A program made the position numbers and the translations under genes. This document shows, piece by piece, positions 48,977 through 57,363 of a stretch of 64,000 bases of DNA. The notes under the pieces were generated by a model, which searched no databases, was not told the origin of the DNA, and saw only the letters and a program-made list of their open reading frames with translations. Within the stretch, counting starts at the first letter, position 1. Every line of letters begins with the position of its first letter. Source of the DNA: Inhella inkyongensis (lineage in GTDB: Bacteria; Pseudomonadota; Gammaproteobacteria; Burkholderiales; Burkholderiaceae_C); the NCBI RefSeq assembly GCF_005952805.1, contig NZ_CP040709.1, positions 3,906,001 through 3,970,000 of the forward strand, read 5' to 3'.

Positions 48977-50016
48977 TGCACCGCCGCCACGCCGTCGTCC
49001 TGCCGCTGGCCTCGCTGGCGCCGACGGCTTGGGCGGGCAAGGCGCTGCGGGTGCTGGCCTGGCCGGGCTATGCCGAGCCCGAGGTGGTGCAGGCCTTTGA
49101 GCGCGCACACGGCGTCCGGGTCGAACTCACGGTCATCGACTCCGACGAGGCTCTGTGGCAGCGCCTGCGCCGCCAGGGTGATTTCGATGTGCTGGCGATC
49201 AACACGGCCGAGCTGCAGCGCGCCGTCAACGAGGGCCTGGTTCAGGCCCTGGACGAGACCCGTCTGAAAGCCCTACCACCGCAGCTGCCACGCTTCCGCG
49301 ATGCCAGCGCGCTGCCGGGCTTGACACGCCGTCTGTCCGGTCGCCTGCAGATCTATGGCGTGCCCTTCACCTACGCAGAGATGGGCCTGATCTTCGATCG
49401 GCGCCAAATCAGCCAGCCTCCAGAGTCGATTGCGGAACTTTGGAACCCGCGCTGGCGCGGCAAGGTCTTGGGCTTTGACACCGGCGGCCACAACTTCTCG
49501 CTGGCAGCCCAGAGCTTGGGCCTGCCCAGCCCCTTCCGCCTGAGCGATGCCGACTGGCCCCGCGCCGTCGAGCGCCTGATTGCGCTGCGCCGCAATGTGC
49601 TGAGCTTTTACAGCCAGCCGGACGAAGCAACCCAGCTGTTTCGTCGTCACGGCTGCGCCTTGATGTTTGCCAATTACGGCAGCCAGCAGCTCACCAAGCT
49701 CAAACTGGCCGGCGCCGATGTGGGCTATGCGCTACCGCGCGAAGGCGCACTGGCCTGGCTGGACTGCTGGGCGCTCACCAAGGCCTGCCGCGACCCCGCG
49801 CTGGCGCACCAGTGGATCGCCCATTTGTTGGGGCCTCAAGCCAGTCGCCTGCTGGTGGAACGCCAGGGCCTGGCCAACACGGTCAGCGCCCAGGGCAGCC
49901 CGGCCGGCTCCAGCCGCTTGATCTGGCTGGAACCGGTGGAAGACGCCGCCCGCCGCGAGCGCCTGTGGGCGCGGGTGCGCTCGGGCGACCGCGCCGAACG
50001 CGTGTTGCGGCCATGA
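48976..50016 (+). CDS. PotD-like periplasmic solute-binding protein, orphan
   Basis: 346 residues. Short Arg-rich signal peptide (MHRRHAVVLPLASLAPTAWA). The body aligns by eye with polyamine-binding PotD/PotF: LRVLAWPGYAEPEVVQAFERAHGVRVELTVIDSDEALWQRL, FDVLAINTAELQRAVNEGLVQALD, VPFTYAEMGLIFDR and SIAELWNPRWRGKV. No permease or ATPase gene accompanies it. It starts in overlap with xth and is followed after 79 bases by a membrane diguanylate cyclase. Family knowledge: NspS, a PotD homologue of Vibrio cholerae, signals to the c-di-GMP enzyme MbaA instead of feeding a transporter. By analogy this protein may be a polyamine-type sensor subunit. Confidence 0.85.
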   Translation: MHRRHAVVLPLASLAPTAWAGKALRVLAWPGYAEPEVVQAFERAHGVRVELTVIDSDEALWQRLRRQGDFDVLAINTAELQRAVNEGLVQALDETRLKALPPQLPRFRDASALPGLTRRLSGRLQIYGVPFTYAEMGLIFDRRQISQPPESIAELWNPRWRGKVLGFDTGGHNFSLAAQSLGLPSPFRLSDADWPRAVERLIALRRNVLSFYSQPDEATQLFRRHGCALMFANYGSQQLTKLKLAGADVGYALPREGALAWLDCWALTKACRDPALAHQWIAHLLGPQASRLLVERQGLANTVSAQGSPAGSSRLIWLEPVEDAARRERLWARVRSGDRAERVLRP

Positions 50017-50095
50017 GCACCGCCACTCGACCGCTCCACAGGGTGTGCGTCGCTCCCTTGGGACGGGTGCCGCGCATCGCCGGGTGGGCCGGCCC

Positions 50096-51829
50096 ATGAC
50101 TCCGAGGCGCCCCGGGTCGCTGGGACTGGGCGCGCGCCTGGCGCTGGCCATGGCCTTGCTGGGCCTGCTGGCCGCCGGCCTGACCGGCTACTCCAGCTAC
50201 CGCACCAGCAGTGCAATGCTGGTGGGCGCGGCCGAGCAGCGCCTGCTCACCGCCACCCGCGTGCTCGGCCGGCAACTCAGTGTCGAACTGGTGGACGTCT
50301 CCCGCGATCTGCTGATGCTGGCCGAGCACCCTGCGGTGGCCAATCTGCTGATGCGCAGCGATCCGTCGATTCAACAGCGCCTGGAGGACAACGTGGCGCT
50401 GCTGTTGCAGCGTCTGGTGGAGACCCACCCCGAGTACTTTCAGATGCGCCTGATCGACGCCGAGGCCCATGGCCTGGAACGCCTGCGTGTGGACCGCCAC
50501 CCGCAAGGCGTTCTGCGCGTGGTGGGCGACGAGCTGCAGGAAAAAGGGCATCTGCCCTATGTGCTGGAGACCTTGGGCTTGGTGCGCGGCTCGATCTATA
50601 TGTCACCGGCCCGCATCAACCACGAAACCGGCAGCCACGCCGGCGTTGAGCGACCCACGCTTCAGATGGCCACCCCGGTGTTTGATGCCCAGCAAAAGGT
50701 GCGCGGCGTGGTGGTCATCAATCTGGACCTGGAAGGCCTGTTCCGTCAGCTGGCTGCCGATCTACCGCCCGATCTGCGCCTGTTCCTGATCAATACCGAG
50801 GGCGACTACCTGATCCACCCCGAGCCGCGCCAGGCCTTTGCCTTTGATCGCGGTCAGCGGGCCCGCGTGCAGGATGAGTTCGGTGACAGCGCGGCGCTGT
50901 TTGAGGGCAGCAGCCCGGCGCAAGACGTGCTGGCCCGCAGCGCCCCCGGCAGCACGCCGGGTCTGCTTGCCGCCTTCGTGCGGCAACCCGATACCGGACT
51001 GAGGCTCCAGCACAGCTTCATCCTGGGCTTGGCCCAGTCGATGGACGCCATCGAGCACGAAGCCCGGCAGCTGGCGCTGAGCACCCTGCGGCTGGTGGCC
51101 GTCTTTGGGGCGCTGGCCATGCTCGCTGCGGTGCTGCTGGCGCGAGCCTTGGTGCAGCCACTGAACCGCATCGTCCAGGCCCTGGCCGACTTTGCCGAGG
51201 GCCGCGGCGGCGGCGAGTTGCCCGTGAAACGGCATGACGAGGTCGGCGCCCTGGCGCGCGGCGTGCAGGCCATGCAGCAGCAGGTCATGAACCGCTTTGG
51301 CCAATTGGAGGCGCAGCAACGCGAGATGGGCCATCTGGCCAGCCACGACAGCCTGACCGGCCTGCTCAACCGCCGCGTGTTCCTCGATCGCCTGGACCAC
51401 GCGCTGGCTCATGCCAAGCGCAGCCAGGGCGAGCTGGCCCTGCTGTTCATCGACCTGGATCACTTCAAGCAGATCAACGATCAATACGGCCACGCCGCCG
51501 GCGATCAAGTCTTGCTGACCGTGGCCCAACGCCTGCACGGCATGGTGCGCGAGGCCGACACCGTGGCCCGCATCGGCGGCGATGAGTTCATCGTGCTGCT
51601 GGATGGGGGCCACGACGACGCAGCCATACAGCGCGTGGCCGACAAGCTGCTGGCCGCGCTGGCCGAGCCCATCGCCTATGCCCAGCAGGCTCTGCAATGC
51701 GGTGGCAGCATCGGCATCAGCCGCTATCCGCACGATGGCCAGACCGCCGCCGACCTGATCGCCGCGGCCGACCGCGGCATGTACCGCGCGAAGACGGGCG
51801 GGCGGCAGCGGGCCGAGTTTTCCGCGTAG
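50096..51829 (+). CDS. membrane diguanylate cyclase (Cache-like sensor, HAMP, GGDEF)
   Basis: 577 residues. TM1 about 12-32, a large periplasmic domain about 33-328 of double-Cache type (PEYFQMRLIDAEAHGLERLRVDR, MSPARINHETG, MATPVFDAQQKVRGVVVINLDL), TM2 about 331-350, HAMP about 351-405, and GGDEF domain about 412-577. The active site GGDEF is intact at 494-498, with an RxxD inhibitory site at R485-D488. No EAL domain, so a c-di-GMP producer. Start ATG 50096 gives a short tail before TM1; GTG 50045 is an alternative. Runs in the same direction as the PotD-like gene. Confidence 0.94.
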   Translation: MTPRRPGSLGLGARLALAMALLGLLAAGLTGYSSYRTSSAMLVGAAEQRLLTATRVLGRQLSVELVDVSRDLLMLAEHPAVANLLMRSDPSIQQRLEDNVALLLQRLVETHPEYFQMRLIDAEAHGLERLRVDRHPQGVLRVVGDELQEKGHLPYVLETLGLVRGSIYMSPARINHETGSHAGVERPTLQMATPVFDAQQKVRGVVVINLDLEGLFRQLAADLPPDLRLFLINTEGDYLIHPEPRQAFAFDRGQRARVQDEFGDSAALFEGSSPAQDVLARSAPGSTPGLLAAFVRQPDTGLRLQHSFILGLAQSMDAIEHEARQLALSTLRLVAVFGALAMLAAVLLARALVQPLNRIVQALADFAEGRGGGELPVKRHDEVGALARGVQAMQQQVMNRFGQLEAQQREMGHLASHDSLTGLLNRRVFLDRLDHALAHAKRSQGELALLFIDLDHFKQINDQYGHAAGDQVLLTVAQRLHGMVREADTVARIGGDEFIVLLDGGHDDAAIQRVADKLLAALAEPIAYAQQALQCGGSIGISRYPHDGQTAADLIAAADRGMYRAKTGGRQRAEFSA

Positions 51830-51843
51830 CGCGGCTCGCGGCT

Positions 51844-53127
51844 TTATTCCTCCCAGTCGAAGCGCCACCATGCCAGCAGGCCGCACAGCAGACTGGCCCC
51901 CAGCAGCACCCCACACGGCGCCCACGCCGCCTCCAGGCCCAGGCCGCGCCAGGTCATGGCGTCCAGCCCATCCACCGCCCAGCGGGTCGGCATGGCCAGG
52001 GTGACGGTCTGCAGCCACTCTGGGAATACAAAGCTGGGCACCCAGGCGCCGCCCAACATCACCATCAGCAAGGTGGCCAGGATGGCCATACCGCGCGTGG
52101 CCTCGGGGTTGCGGCCCAGCGCGGCCACCAGCAGACCGAAGCTGGCGGTGAACAGCGCAAAGCTCACCAGCAACAAGGCGAAGCCGATCCCACTGCCCAG
52201 CACACGCACCCCGAAGACCGCCATGCCGGCGAGCATGATGAGCACAAAGCTGAACAGAGCAATCAGGGCGGTGCTGAGCACGCGGCTCCCCAGCAGGGTG
52301 CCGCGCGACAACGGGGCCGCACGCAGGCGCTTCCACAGGTCCTGGCGCCGCATCAGCAACAGGGCCACGGCCATCTCCACCCCCAGCATCAAGATGAACT
52401 GCACCCCCATGCCGGCAAAAGAGTGGGCATAGCCGTTGTAGCCCGCCTCTTGGCCCTTGGCGGTGACCTCGTGCTCCTGCAATGCAAAGGGCGAACGCAG
52501 GCCCTGGCCCACACCCTCCGTCCCCTCTCCCCCTGCAGCACTGCGGGCCTGCACCTTGGCCACGCTGTCGAACAACTGCGCCAGTTCGGCCCGCTGCTCG
52601 GTGGGCATGTCAGCCTGGGCCGCTTGCTCGCGCAAGCGCTGCCAGTTGGCGCCCTGCGGGCTCATGGCACTGCGGCTGACCTCGGCCATCAAGTGCTGCG
52701 TCAGCAGCCCCTGCACCAGGGCCAGGGTGCTGCGCTGCGAAGGGTCGATGTGCAGCGCCAACTGCGGCTGCGGGCCGGCGCCAAACAGAGCCAAACCGGC
52801 CTGCTCGCCAAAGCCTTTGGGCAAGATCAGGGCCGCCCGCAGGGTGCCTCGACGCACAGCCTCCAAGGCCGGCTCCGGCGCCAGCCTCTGCAGGCTCAAG
52901 TGCGGCTCGGCCGCCAACACGGTCAACAAGCGGTGGCTCAGCGCACTGTCGTCCTGATCCACCACGGCCAGCGGCACCGGGGCCGGCTTGCCCGAAGGCT
53001 TGCCGCCGAACAAGCTGCCGAAAAAGGCCGCGATCAAGATGGGCGCCAGCAAATTGATCAGCAGCGCGCGCCGATTGCCCAGGTACTGCAACAGATCCTT
53101 GCGGACCAGACTCATCAAGGCAGTCAT
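51844..53127 (-). CDS. ABC-2 type exporter permease
   Basis: 427 residues. N-terminal TM helix (RALLINLLAPILIAAFFGSLFGG), a soluble loop about 45-215 (VPLAVVDQDDSALSHRLL, LRAALILPKGFGEQ), then five helices (FILMLGVEMAVALLLM, FSFVLIMLAGMAVFGV, FALLLVSFALFTASFGLLVAAL, ILATLLMVMLGGAW). This is the ABC2_membrane_3 layout of drug or lipid exporters. Its start overlaps the ATPase stop by one base. Cargo unknown. Confidence 0.92.
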   Translation of the reverse strand: MTALMSLVRKDLLQYLGNRRALLINLLAPILIAAFFGSLFGGKPSGKPAPVPLAVVDQDDSALSHRLLTVLAAEPHLSLQRLAPEPALEAVRRGTLRAALILPKGFGEQAGLALFGAGPQPQLALHIDPSQRSTLALVQGLLTQHLMAEVSRSAMSPQGANWQRLREQAAQADMPTEQRAELAQLFDSVAKVQARSAAGGEGTEGVGQGLRSPFALQEHEVTAKGQEAGYNGYAHSFAGMGVQFILMLGVEMAVALLLMRRQDLWKRLRAAPLSRGTLLGSRVLSTALIALFSFVLIMLAGMAVFGVRVLGSGIGFALLLVSFALFTASFGLLVAALGRNPEATRGMAILATLLMVMLGGAWVPSFVFPEWLQTVTLAMPTRWAVDGLDAMTWRGLGLEAAWAPCGVLLGASLLCGLLAWWRFDWEE

Positions 53128-54065
53128 CAGCGCATCTCCCCATCGCGCAGCGCGCGTCCGGTCAGGGACAAGAACACATCCTCCAAGCTGGCCCGGGCGC
53201 TGTGCACCTGCTGCACGCCACAGCCCGCCAGGGCCTGCAGCAAGCCCGCCGCGGCCAGGTCCAGATTGCTCAGCCCCACCTGCAACTGCAATCCCTCGCA
53301 GCGCAGGCTCAGCACGCCGGGCAGCGCGCGCAGGGCCGCCACGTCAGGGGGCGCACTCAGCTGCAGGCTCAGGGTCTGGGCCACCGGCAGCTGCGCCAAC
53401 AACTCAGGCAGGCGCCCCTCGGCCACCACCTGACCGTGGTCGATGATGACGATGCGATCCGCCAGACGCTCGGCCTCCTCCATGTAATGGGTGGTGTAGA
53501 TCAGCGCCTTGCCCTGACGTTTGAGTTGTTCCAGCAGCTCAAAGATGGCGTTGCGGCTGTGCGGGTCCACGCCGGCCGTGGGCTCGTCCAGCAAGATCAG
53601 ATCCGGGTCGTGCATCAGCGCGCCGGCGATGTTCAGACGACGCTTCATACCGCCACTGAAGTGGGCCGGCTTGTCCTTGGCCCGCTCGCTCAAGCCCACC
53701 CAAGCCAGCAGCGCGTCGGCGCGGGCTGTGGCCGATGCGCGATCCAGGCCGTAGAGCCCCCCCAGCACCTGCAGATTGGTGCGCGCGCTCAAGTCCTCAA
53801 ACAGCGCGATCTCTTGCGGCACCAGGCCGATGCGGCGCTTGGCGCTGTCGGTTGCCTGATCCAGCGCCGCGCCCGCCACCCGCACCTGTCCGGCATCCGG
53901 GCGCAACAGACCGCTGACCATCCCGACCGTGCTGGACTTGCCCGCCCCATTGGGCCCCAACAGAGCCACCAACTCGCCAGCCCGCACCTGCAGACTGACC
54001 GCCTGCACCGCCACGCGCTCGCCATACCGCTTGTGCAGGCCCTGGGCCTCCAACACCGTGTCCAT
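53127..54065 (-). CDS. ABC exporter ATP-binding protein
   Basis: 312 residues. Walker A GPNGAGKSS, Q-loop LVPQEIALF, signature FSGGMKRRLNIAGAL, Walker B LILLDEPTAGVDP, H-loop TTHYMEEAERLADR, followed by a C-terminal accessory domain of about 80 residues. DrrA/NodI-like ATPase powering the adjacent permease. The signature starts with Phe-Ser rather than Leu-Ser, which is common in this subfamily. Confidence 0.94.
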   Translation of the reverse strand: MDTVLEAQGLHKRYGERVAVQAVSLQVRAGELVALLGPNGAGKSSTVGMVSGLLRPDAGQVRVAGAALDQATDSAKRRIGLVPQEIALFEDLSARTNLQVLGGLYGLDRASATARADALLAWVGLSERAKDKPAHFSGGMKRRLNIAGALMHDPDLILLDEPTAGVDPHSRNAIFELLEQLKRQGKALIYTTHYMEEAERLADRIVIIDHGQVVAEGRLPELLAQLPVAQTLSLQLSAPPDVAALRALPGVLSLRCEGLQLQVGLSNLDLAAAGLLQALAGCGVQQVHSARASLEDVFLSLTGRALRDGEMR

Positions 54066-54132
54066 ATCGCCCCCATCTCAGAGTTGGGGCGAATGCTAGG
54101 CAGTGCGGTAGCGCTCAGGCCCTTCCGGACGA

Positions 54133-54171
54133 CAAAACACCCCCGGGCCGCGCCAATGGCAGCCCGGGGGC
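54133..54171 (-). terminator. hairpin with T-run downstream of a gene remnant
   Basis: 9-bp arms CCCCCGGGC / GCCCGGGGG (54140-54148, 54162-54170) with a 13-base loop, followed on the minus strand by GTGTTTTG. It lies downstream of the stop of a short minus-strand coding remnant (54189). Confidence 0.6.
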
Positions 54172-54188
54172 GTGGACGGAGGGGTCGC

Positions 54189-54341
54189 TTAGAAGCCGCT
54201 GACGTTCAAGCGCCCGCCAGTGGACACCTTGCCCGCACGCGAGGCCGTGGCCACCGCGCTGTTCAGGATGCCGGCCTGGTTGGCGCGCTCGCAGGCGCCT
54301 TGCAGCGCCTGCGGGGAAGCGCCGCAGCCTCCCAGTGACTT
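54189..54341 (-). pseudogene. possible C-terminal remnant of a lost minus-strand gene
   Basis: In the 381-base gap 54066-54446 between the ABC operon and the peptide transporter, a minus-strand frame ends at TAA 54189-54191. Its last 40-50 codons look protein-like (CERANQAGILNSAVATASRAGK, then VSTGGRLNVSGF) with normal GC-rich codon use. It is followed by a terminator-like hairpin. The end loosely resembles C-termini of secreted subtilisin-type proteases, but that is a guess. No start, signal or upstream domain is present. Apart from this remnant and the hairpin I see only the transporter's ribosome-binding site in the gap. Confidence 0.3.
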
Positions 54342-54446
54342 CCCGCACCCCCGGGACAGCCCGCAGGGCCGAGGGCGCAGCAGACCGGGACAATCGCGCC
54401 CAGGCTGCCCGTCTTATGCACGGGCAGCGTCGCATCTGGAGATTGC

Positions 54447-56012
54447 ATGAATACCGCCACCCTGCCCGCCGGCACTGCTGCCGCACGGCAAAACACCACC
54501 GACATCCTGGGCCAGCCCAATCAGCTGTTTGTCCTGTTCTTCACCGAGATGTGGGAGCGCTTCTCCTACTACGGCATGCGCGCGCTGCTGGTGCTCTTTC
54601 TGGTCAGCGAAGTCAGCAAGGGCGGCTGGGGCTGGACCCGCGCCGACGCCACCAGCCTCTATGGCTGGTACACGATGGCGGCCTATCTGACGCCCATCCT
54701 GGGCGGCTACCTGGCCGATCGCTACCTGGGCACCCGCCGCTCGGTGCTGTGGGGCGGCTTCATCATCGCCGCCGGCCACATCTCGCTGTTCCTGGAAACG
54801 GTGCCGATGTTCTATGCCGGCCTGGGGTTGATCGCCCTGGGCACGGGCTTCTTCAAGCCGAACATCTCGGCCATCGTCGGCCAGCTCTACACCAAGGACA
54901 ACGAGGGCCGGCGCGACAGCGGCTACACCCTGTTCTACATGGGTGTGAACGCCGGCGCCTTCTTCGGCATCTCGCTGTGCGGCTACATCGGCGAGAAGAT
55001 TTCCTGGAATCTGGGCTTTGGCCTGGCTGGCGTGTTCATGATCCTGGGCGCGCTGCAGTTCTGGTTCTCGCGCTCGCTGTTCGGCAGCATCGGTGACAAG
55101 GTGGACGCCGCCAAGGCCGCCGAACTCGCCAAGGCCGAGGCCCTGGACGACACCCCGGGCCATGTGGTGGTGGACCGCCTGAAGGCCATCTTCGTCTTCA
55201 GCTTCTTCACCATCTTCTTCTGGTTTGCCTTCGAGCAGGCCGGCGGTTCGATGACCATCTTTGCCGCCGACTACACCGACCGCACCCTGATCGGCACCTC
55301 GGGCCTGCTGTTCAAGCTGATCAACACCGCCATGACCGTGGTGCCGCTGATCATCCTGTCCTGGCTACTGTTCCGGCTCTATCGCAACACCGGCGGCAAG
55401 GTCTGGCATGCCAATTTGTCGCTGGCGGTCGCCTTTGCCGTGCTCTGGGGCCTGTGCATCTGGATGCTGGGCCGCGAGTTCCTGATGGACCAGAGCGAAG
55501 TGCCCGCCACCTGGTTCGGCGTGCTCAACAGCTTCTTCATCGTCGTGCTGGCCCCCATGTTCTCCAAGATGTGGGAAGAGAAGTGGAACCCCAGCGGCCC
55601 GGTGAAGTTTGGCGTCGGCCTGATCCTGCTGGGCCTGGGCTTCGCGGCCCTGGCCTATGGCGCGCTGAGCATCGAGCCCGGCGCCAAGACGGCCCAGGTC
55701 AGCATGATGTGGCTGGTCATCGCCTACCTGCTGCACACCATGGGCGAGCTGTGCGTGTCGCCGGTGGGCCTGTCCTACATCTCCAAGCTCGCGCCCGTGC
55801 GCCTCTTGGGCCTGATGTTTGGCGTTTGGTTCCTGAATTCTTCGGTAGCCAACTGGCTGGCCGGAAAGAGCGGTTCTTACATCGACGAGATCTCCAAGGC
55901 CTACTCGATGTCGACCTTCTTCATGATCTTCTTCGTCGTGCCTTCGGTGGCCGGCCTGGTGTTGATCGCCCTGACCCCGAAGATGAAGAAATGGATGCAC
56001 GGCGTTCACTGA
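54447..56012 (+). CDS. proton-coupled peptide transporter (POT/PTR family, Dtp-like)
   Basis: 521 residues, about fourteen TM helices. Hallmarks: FFTEMWERFSYYGMRALLVLF (the ExxERFxYY motif of TM1), GGYLADRYLG, GLGLIALGTGFFKPNISAIVGQLY, FYMGVNAGAFFGISLCGYIG and FWFAFEQAGGSMTIFA. Imports di- and tripeptides with protons. Start ATG 54447 with GGAGA upstream. Ends in a terminator that lies inside the start of the next gene. Conceivably works with the following periplasmic protease to use peptides. Confidence 0.95.
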   Translation: MNTATLPAGTAAARQNTTDILGQPNQLFVLFFTEMWERFSYYGMRALLVLFLVSEVSKGGWGWTRADATSLYGWYTMAAYLTPILGGYLADRYLGTRRSVLWGGFIIAAGHISLFLETVPMFYAGLGLIALGTGFFKPNISAIVGQLYTKDNEGRRDSGYTLFYMGVNAGAFFGISLCGYIGEKISWNLGFGLAGVFMILGALQFWFSRSLFGSIGDKVDAAKAAELAKAEALDDTPGHVVVDRLKAIFVFSFFTIFFWFAFEQAGGSMTIFAADYTDRTLIGTSGLLFKLINTAMTVVPLIILSWLLFRLYRNTGGKVWHANLSLAVAFAVLWGLCIWMLGREFLMDQSEVPATWFGVLNSFFIVVLAPMFSKMWEEKWNPSGPVKFGVGLILLGLGFAALAYGALSIEPGAKTAQVSMMWLVIAYLLHTMGELCVSPVGLSYISKLAPVRLLGLMFGVWFLNSSVANWLAGKSGSYIDEISKAYSMSTFFMIFFVVPSVAGLVLIALTPKMKKWMHGVH

Positions 56013-56019
56013 GCTCCGC

Positions 56020-57282
56020 ATGCTGATTTCGGCTTGGATGCAACGCGGGCTCAGGCCCGCGTTTTTCTTCGGCCTTGTGTCGCTGCTGGCCGGCTGCGCC
56101 GTGGTGCCGCCGGCACCGCGCGATGCCGGCGAACGCGAGGCCCTGCTGCAGCGAGTCTGGCAGTTGATTGACGAACGCCATGTCGACCCAGCGCCACCCG
56201 GCTGGGGCGACGCCCCACTGCGCCATCGCGCAGCGGTGCTGGGTGCAAGCGAGGCCGACCCCGAAGCGCTTTGGCAGGCGCTGGACGGACTGGCCGGTGA
56301 ACGGCGCGATGCCCACACCCGTGTCGAAGGCCCGCGCGAGGTGCAGCGCAAGACCGAGGACCGCGGCCCCTCGCTGGGCCTGGGCCTGGCCCAGTTGGAA
56401 GGCCAGTGGGTGATCGACCGGGTGCTGCCCGACAGCCCCGCCTTCGACGCCGGCCTGCGCCCAGGTGACGTGCTGCTGCAGTGGCAAGGCCGCTCCCCCG
56501 AAGACCTCTGGGCCGAGCACCTGCGCGACGCCCGCCAGAGCTCGACGGCACAAGCACGCGAACTCAGCGCCCTGCGTCGCTGGCTTGATGGGCCGCTGGG
56601 CAGCACGGTGGCGCTGCGCTGGCAGAACGCCTCCGGCGCTGTCCAGGAGCAAAGCTTGAGCCGCCGCGAACGGCCCACGCCGGCACGCTGGCGCCTCGAG
56701 CTGCGCCCCTCGGGCGTGGGCGTGTTGCAGTGGAATCGATTCGACGTCGGTATCGAGGCGGCCCTGGTGAAGGCGCTGCGCGAGCTGCCACCGCTCAAGG
56801 GCCTGGTGCTGGACCTGCGCGGCAATGGCGGCGGCAATTTCGACATGACCAAGCGCCTGCTCGACCGGCTGTTGCCCCAAAGCCAGCCCATCCAGATCAC
56901 CCAGGCCAAAGGCGGCACCGACCGCCAGACGCACCGTGCCGGAGGAACCGCCGCGCTTTACGCCGGCCCGCTGCGGGTGTTGATGGATCGCCAGTCCGCC
57001 AGCGGCGCGGAGATGCTGGCCTCCAGCCTGCAATTCCATGGCCGCGCCCGCGTGCTGGGCGAGACCAGCTGCGGCTGCCTGCTGGGCATCCGTCGCCATG
57101 TGCCGCTGGCCCCGCAGGCCCGCTTGGCCATCAGCGAAATGGGCATCACGCTGCCGGACGGCCGGCGCATCGAGGGTCAGGGGGTCGAACCGGACCGCGC
57201 GGTGCCCCGCACCCTGGCTGCCCTGCGTGCCGGACGCGACGAGGTGCTCGAAGCCGCCGAGGCGGAGTTGATCGCACCGTAG
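56020..57282 (+). CDS. S41-family (C-terminal processing) serine protease, lipoprotein
   Basis: 420 residues. N-terminus MQRGLRPAFFFGLVSLLAGC has a clear lipobox (LAGC). Start is ATG 56020 or ATG 56038; the second gives the tighter signal peptide. A PDZ domain lies about 110-170 (LGLGLAQLEGQWVIDRVLPDSPAFDAGLRPGDVLLQW). The S41 core has GLVLDLRGNGGG, the nucleophile region LMDRQSASGAEMLASSL, and GETSCGCLL. Periplasmic or outer-membrane anchored. Substrate unknown. Confidence 0.9.
   Translation: MLISAWMQRGLRPAFFFGLVSLLAGCAVVPPAPRDAGEREALLQRVWQLIDERHVDPAPPGWGDAPLRHRAAVLGASEADPEALWQALDGLAGERRDAHTRVEGPREVQRKTEDRGPSLGLGLAQLEGQWVIDRVLPDSPAFDAGLRPGDVLLQWQGRSPEDLWAEHLRDARQSSTAQARELSALRRWLDGPLGSTVALRWQNASGAVQEQSLSRRERPTPARWRLELRPSGVGVLQWNRFDVGIEAALVKALRELPPLKGLVLDLRGNGGGNFDMTKRLLDRLLPQSQPIQITQAKGGTDRQTHRAGGTAALYAGPLRVLMDRQSASGAEMLASSLQFHGRARVLGETSCGCLLGIRRHVPLAPQARLAISEMGITLPDGRRIEGQGVEPDRAVPRTLAALRAGRDEVLEAAEAELIAP
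56042..56066 (+). terminator. terminator-like hairpin inside the S41 protease signal sequence
   Basis: Perfect 9-bp arms AACGCGGGC / GCCCGCGTT, loop TCAG and a TTTTT run, 30 bases after the transporter stop. It overlaps codons 8-16 of the following lipoprotein gene. Confidence 0.75.
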
Positions 57283-57295
57283 ACTCTGCGCCGGG

Positions 57296-57315
57296 TGTTG
57301 CCCTTCAGGGCAACA
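57296..57315. repeat. short hairpin after the S41 protease gene
   Basis: 8-bp arms TGTTGCCC / GGGCAACA with loop TTCA, 13 bases after the stop. No T-run follows, so termination is doubtful. Confidence 0.4.
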
Positions 57316-57363
57316 GGTTCACGCGCTGGTCGGGCCGCCACGCGGATCTTGCTTTTCCAAGTC

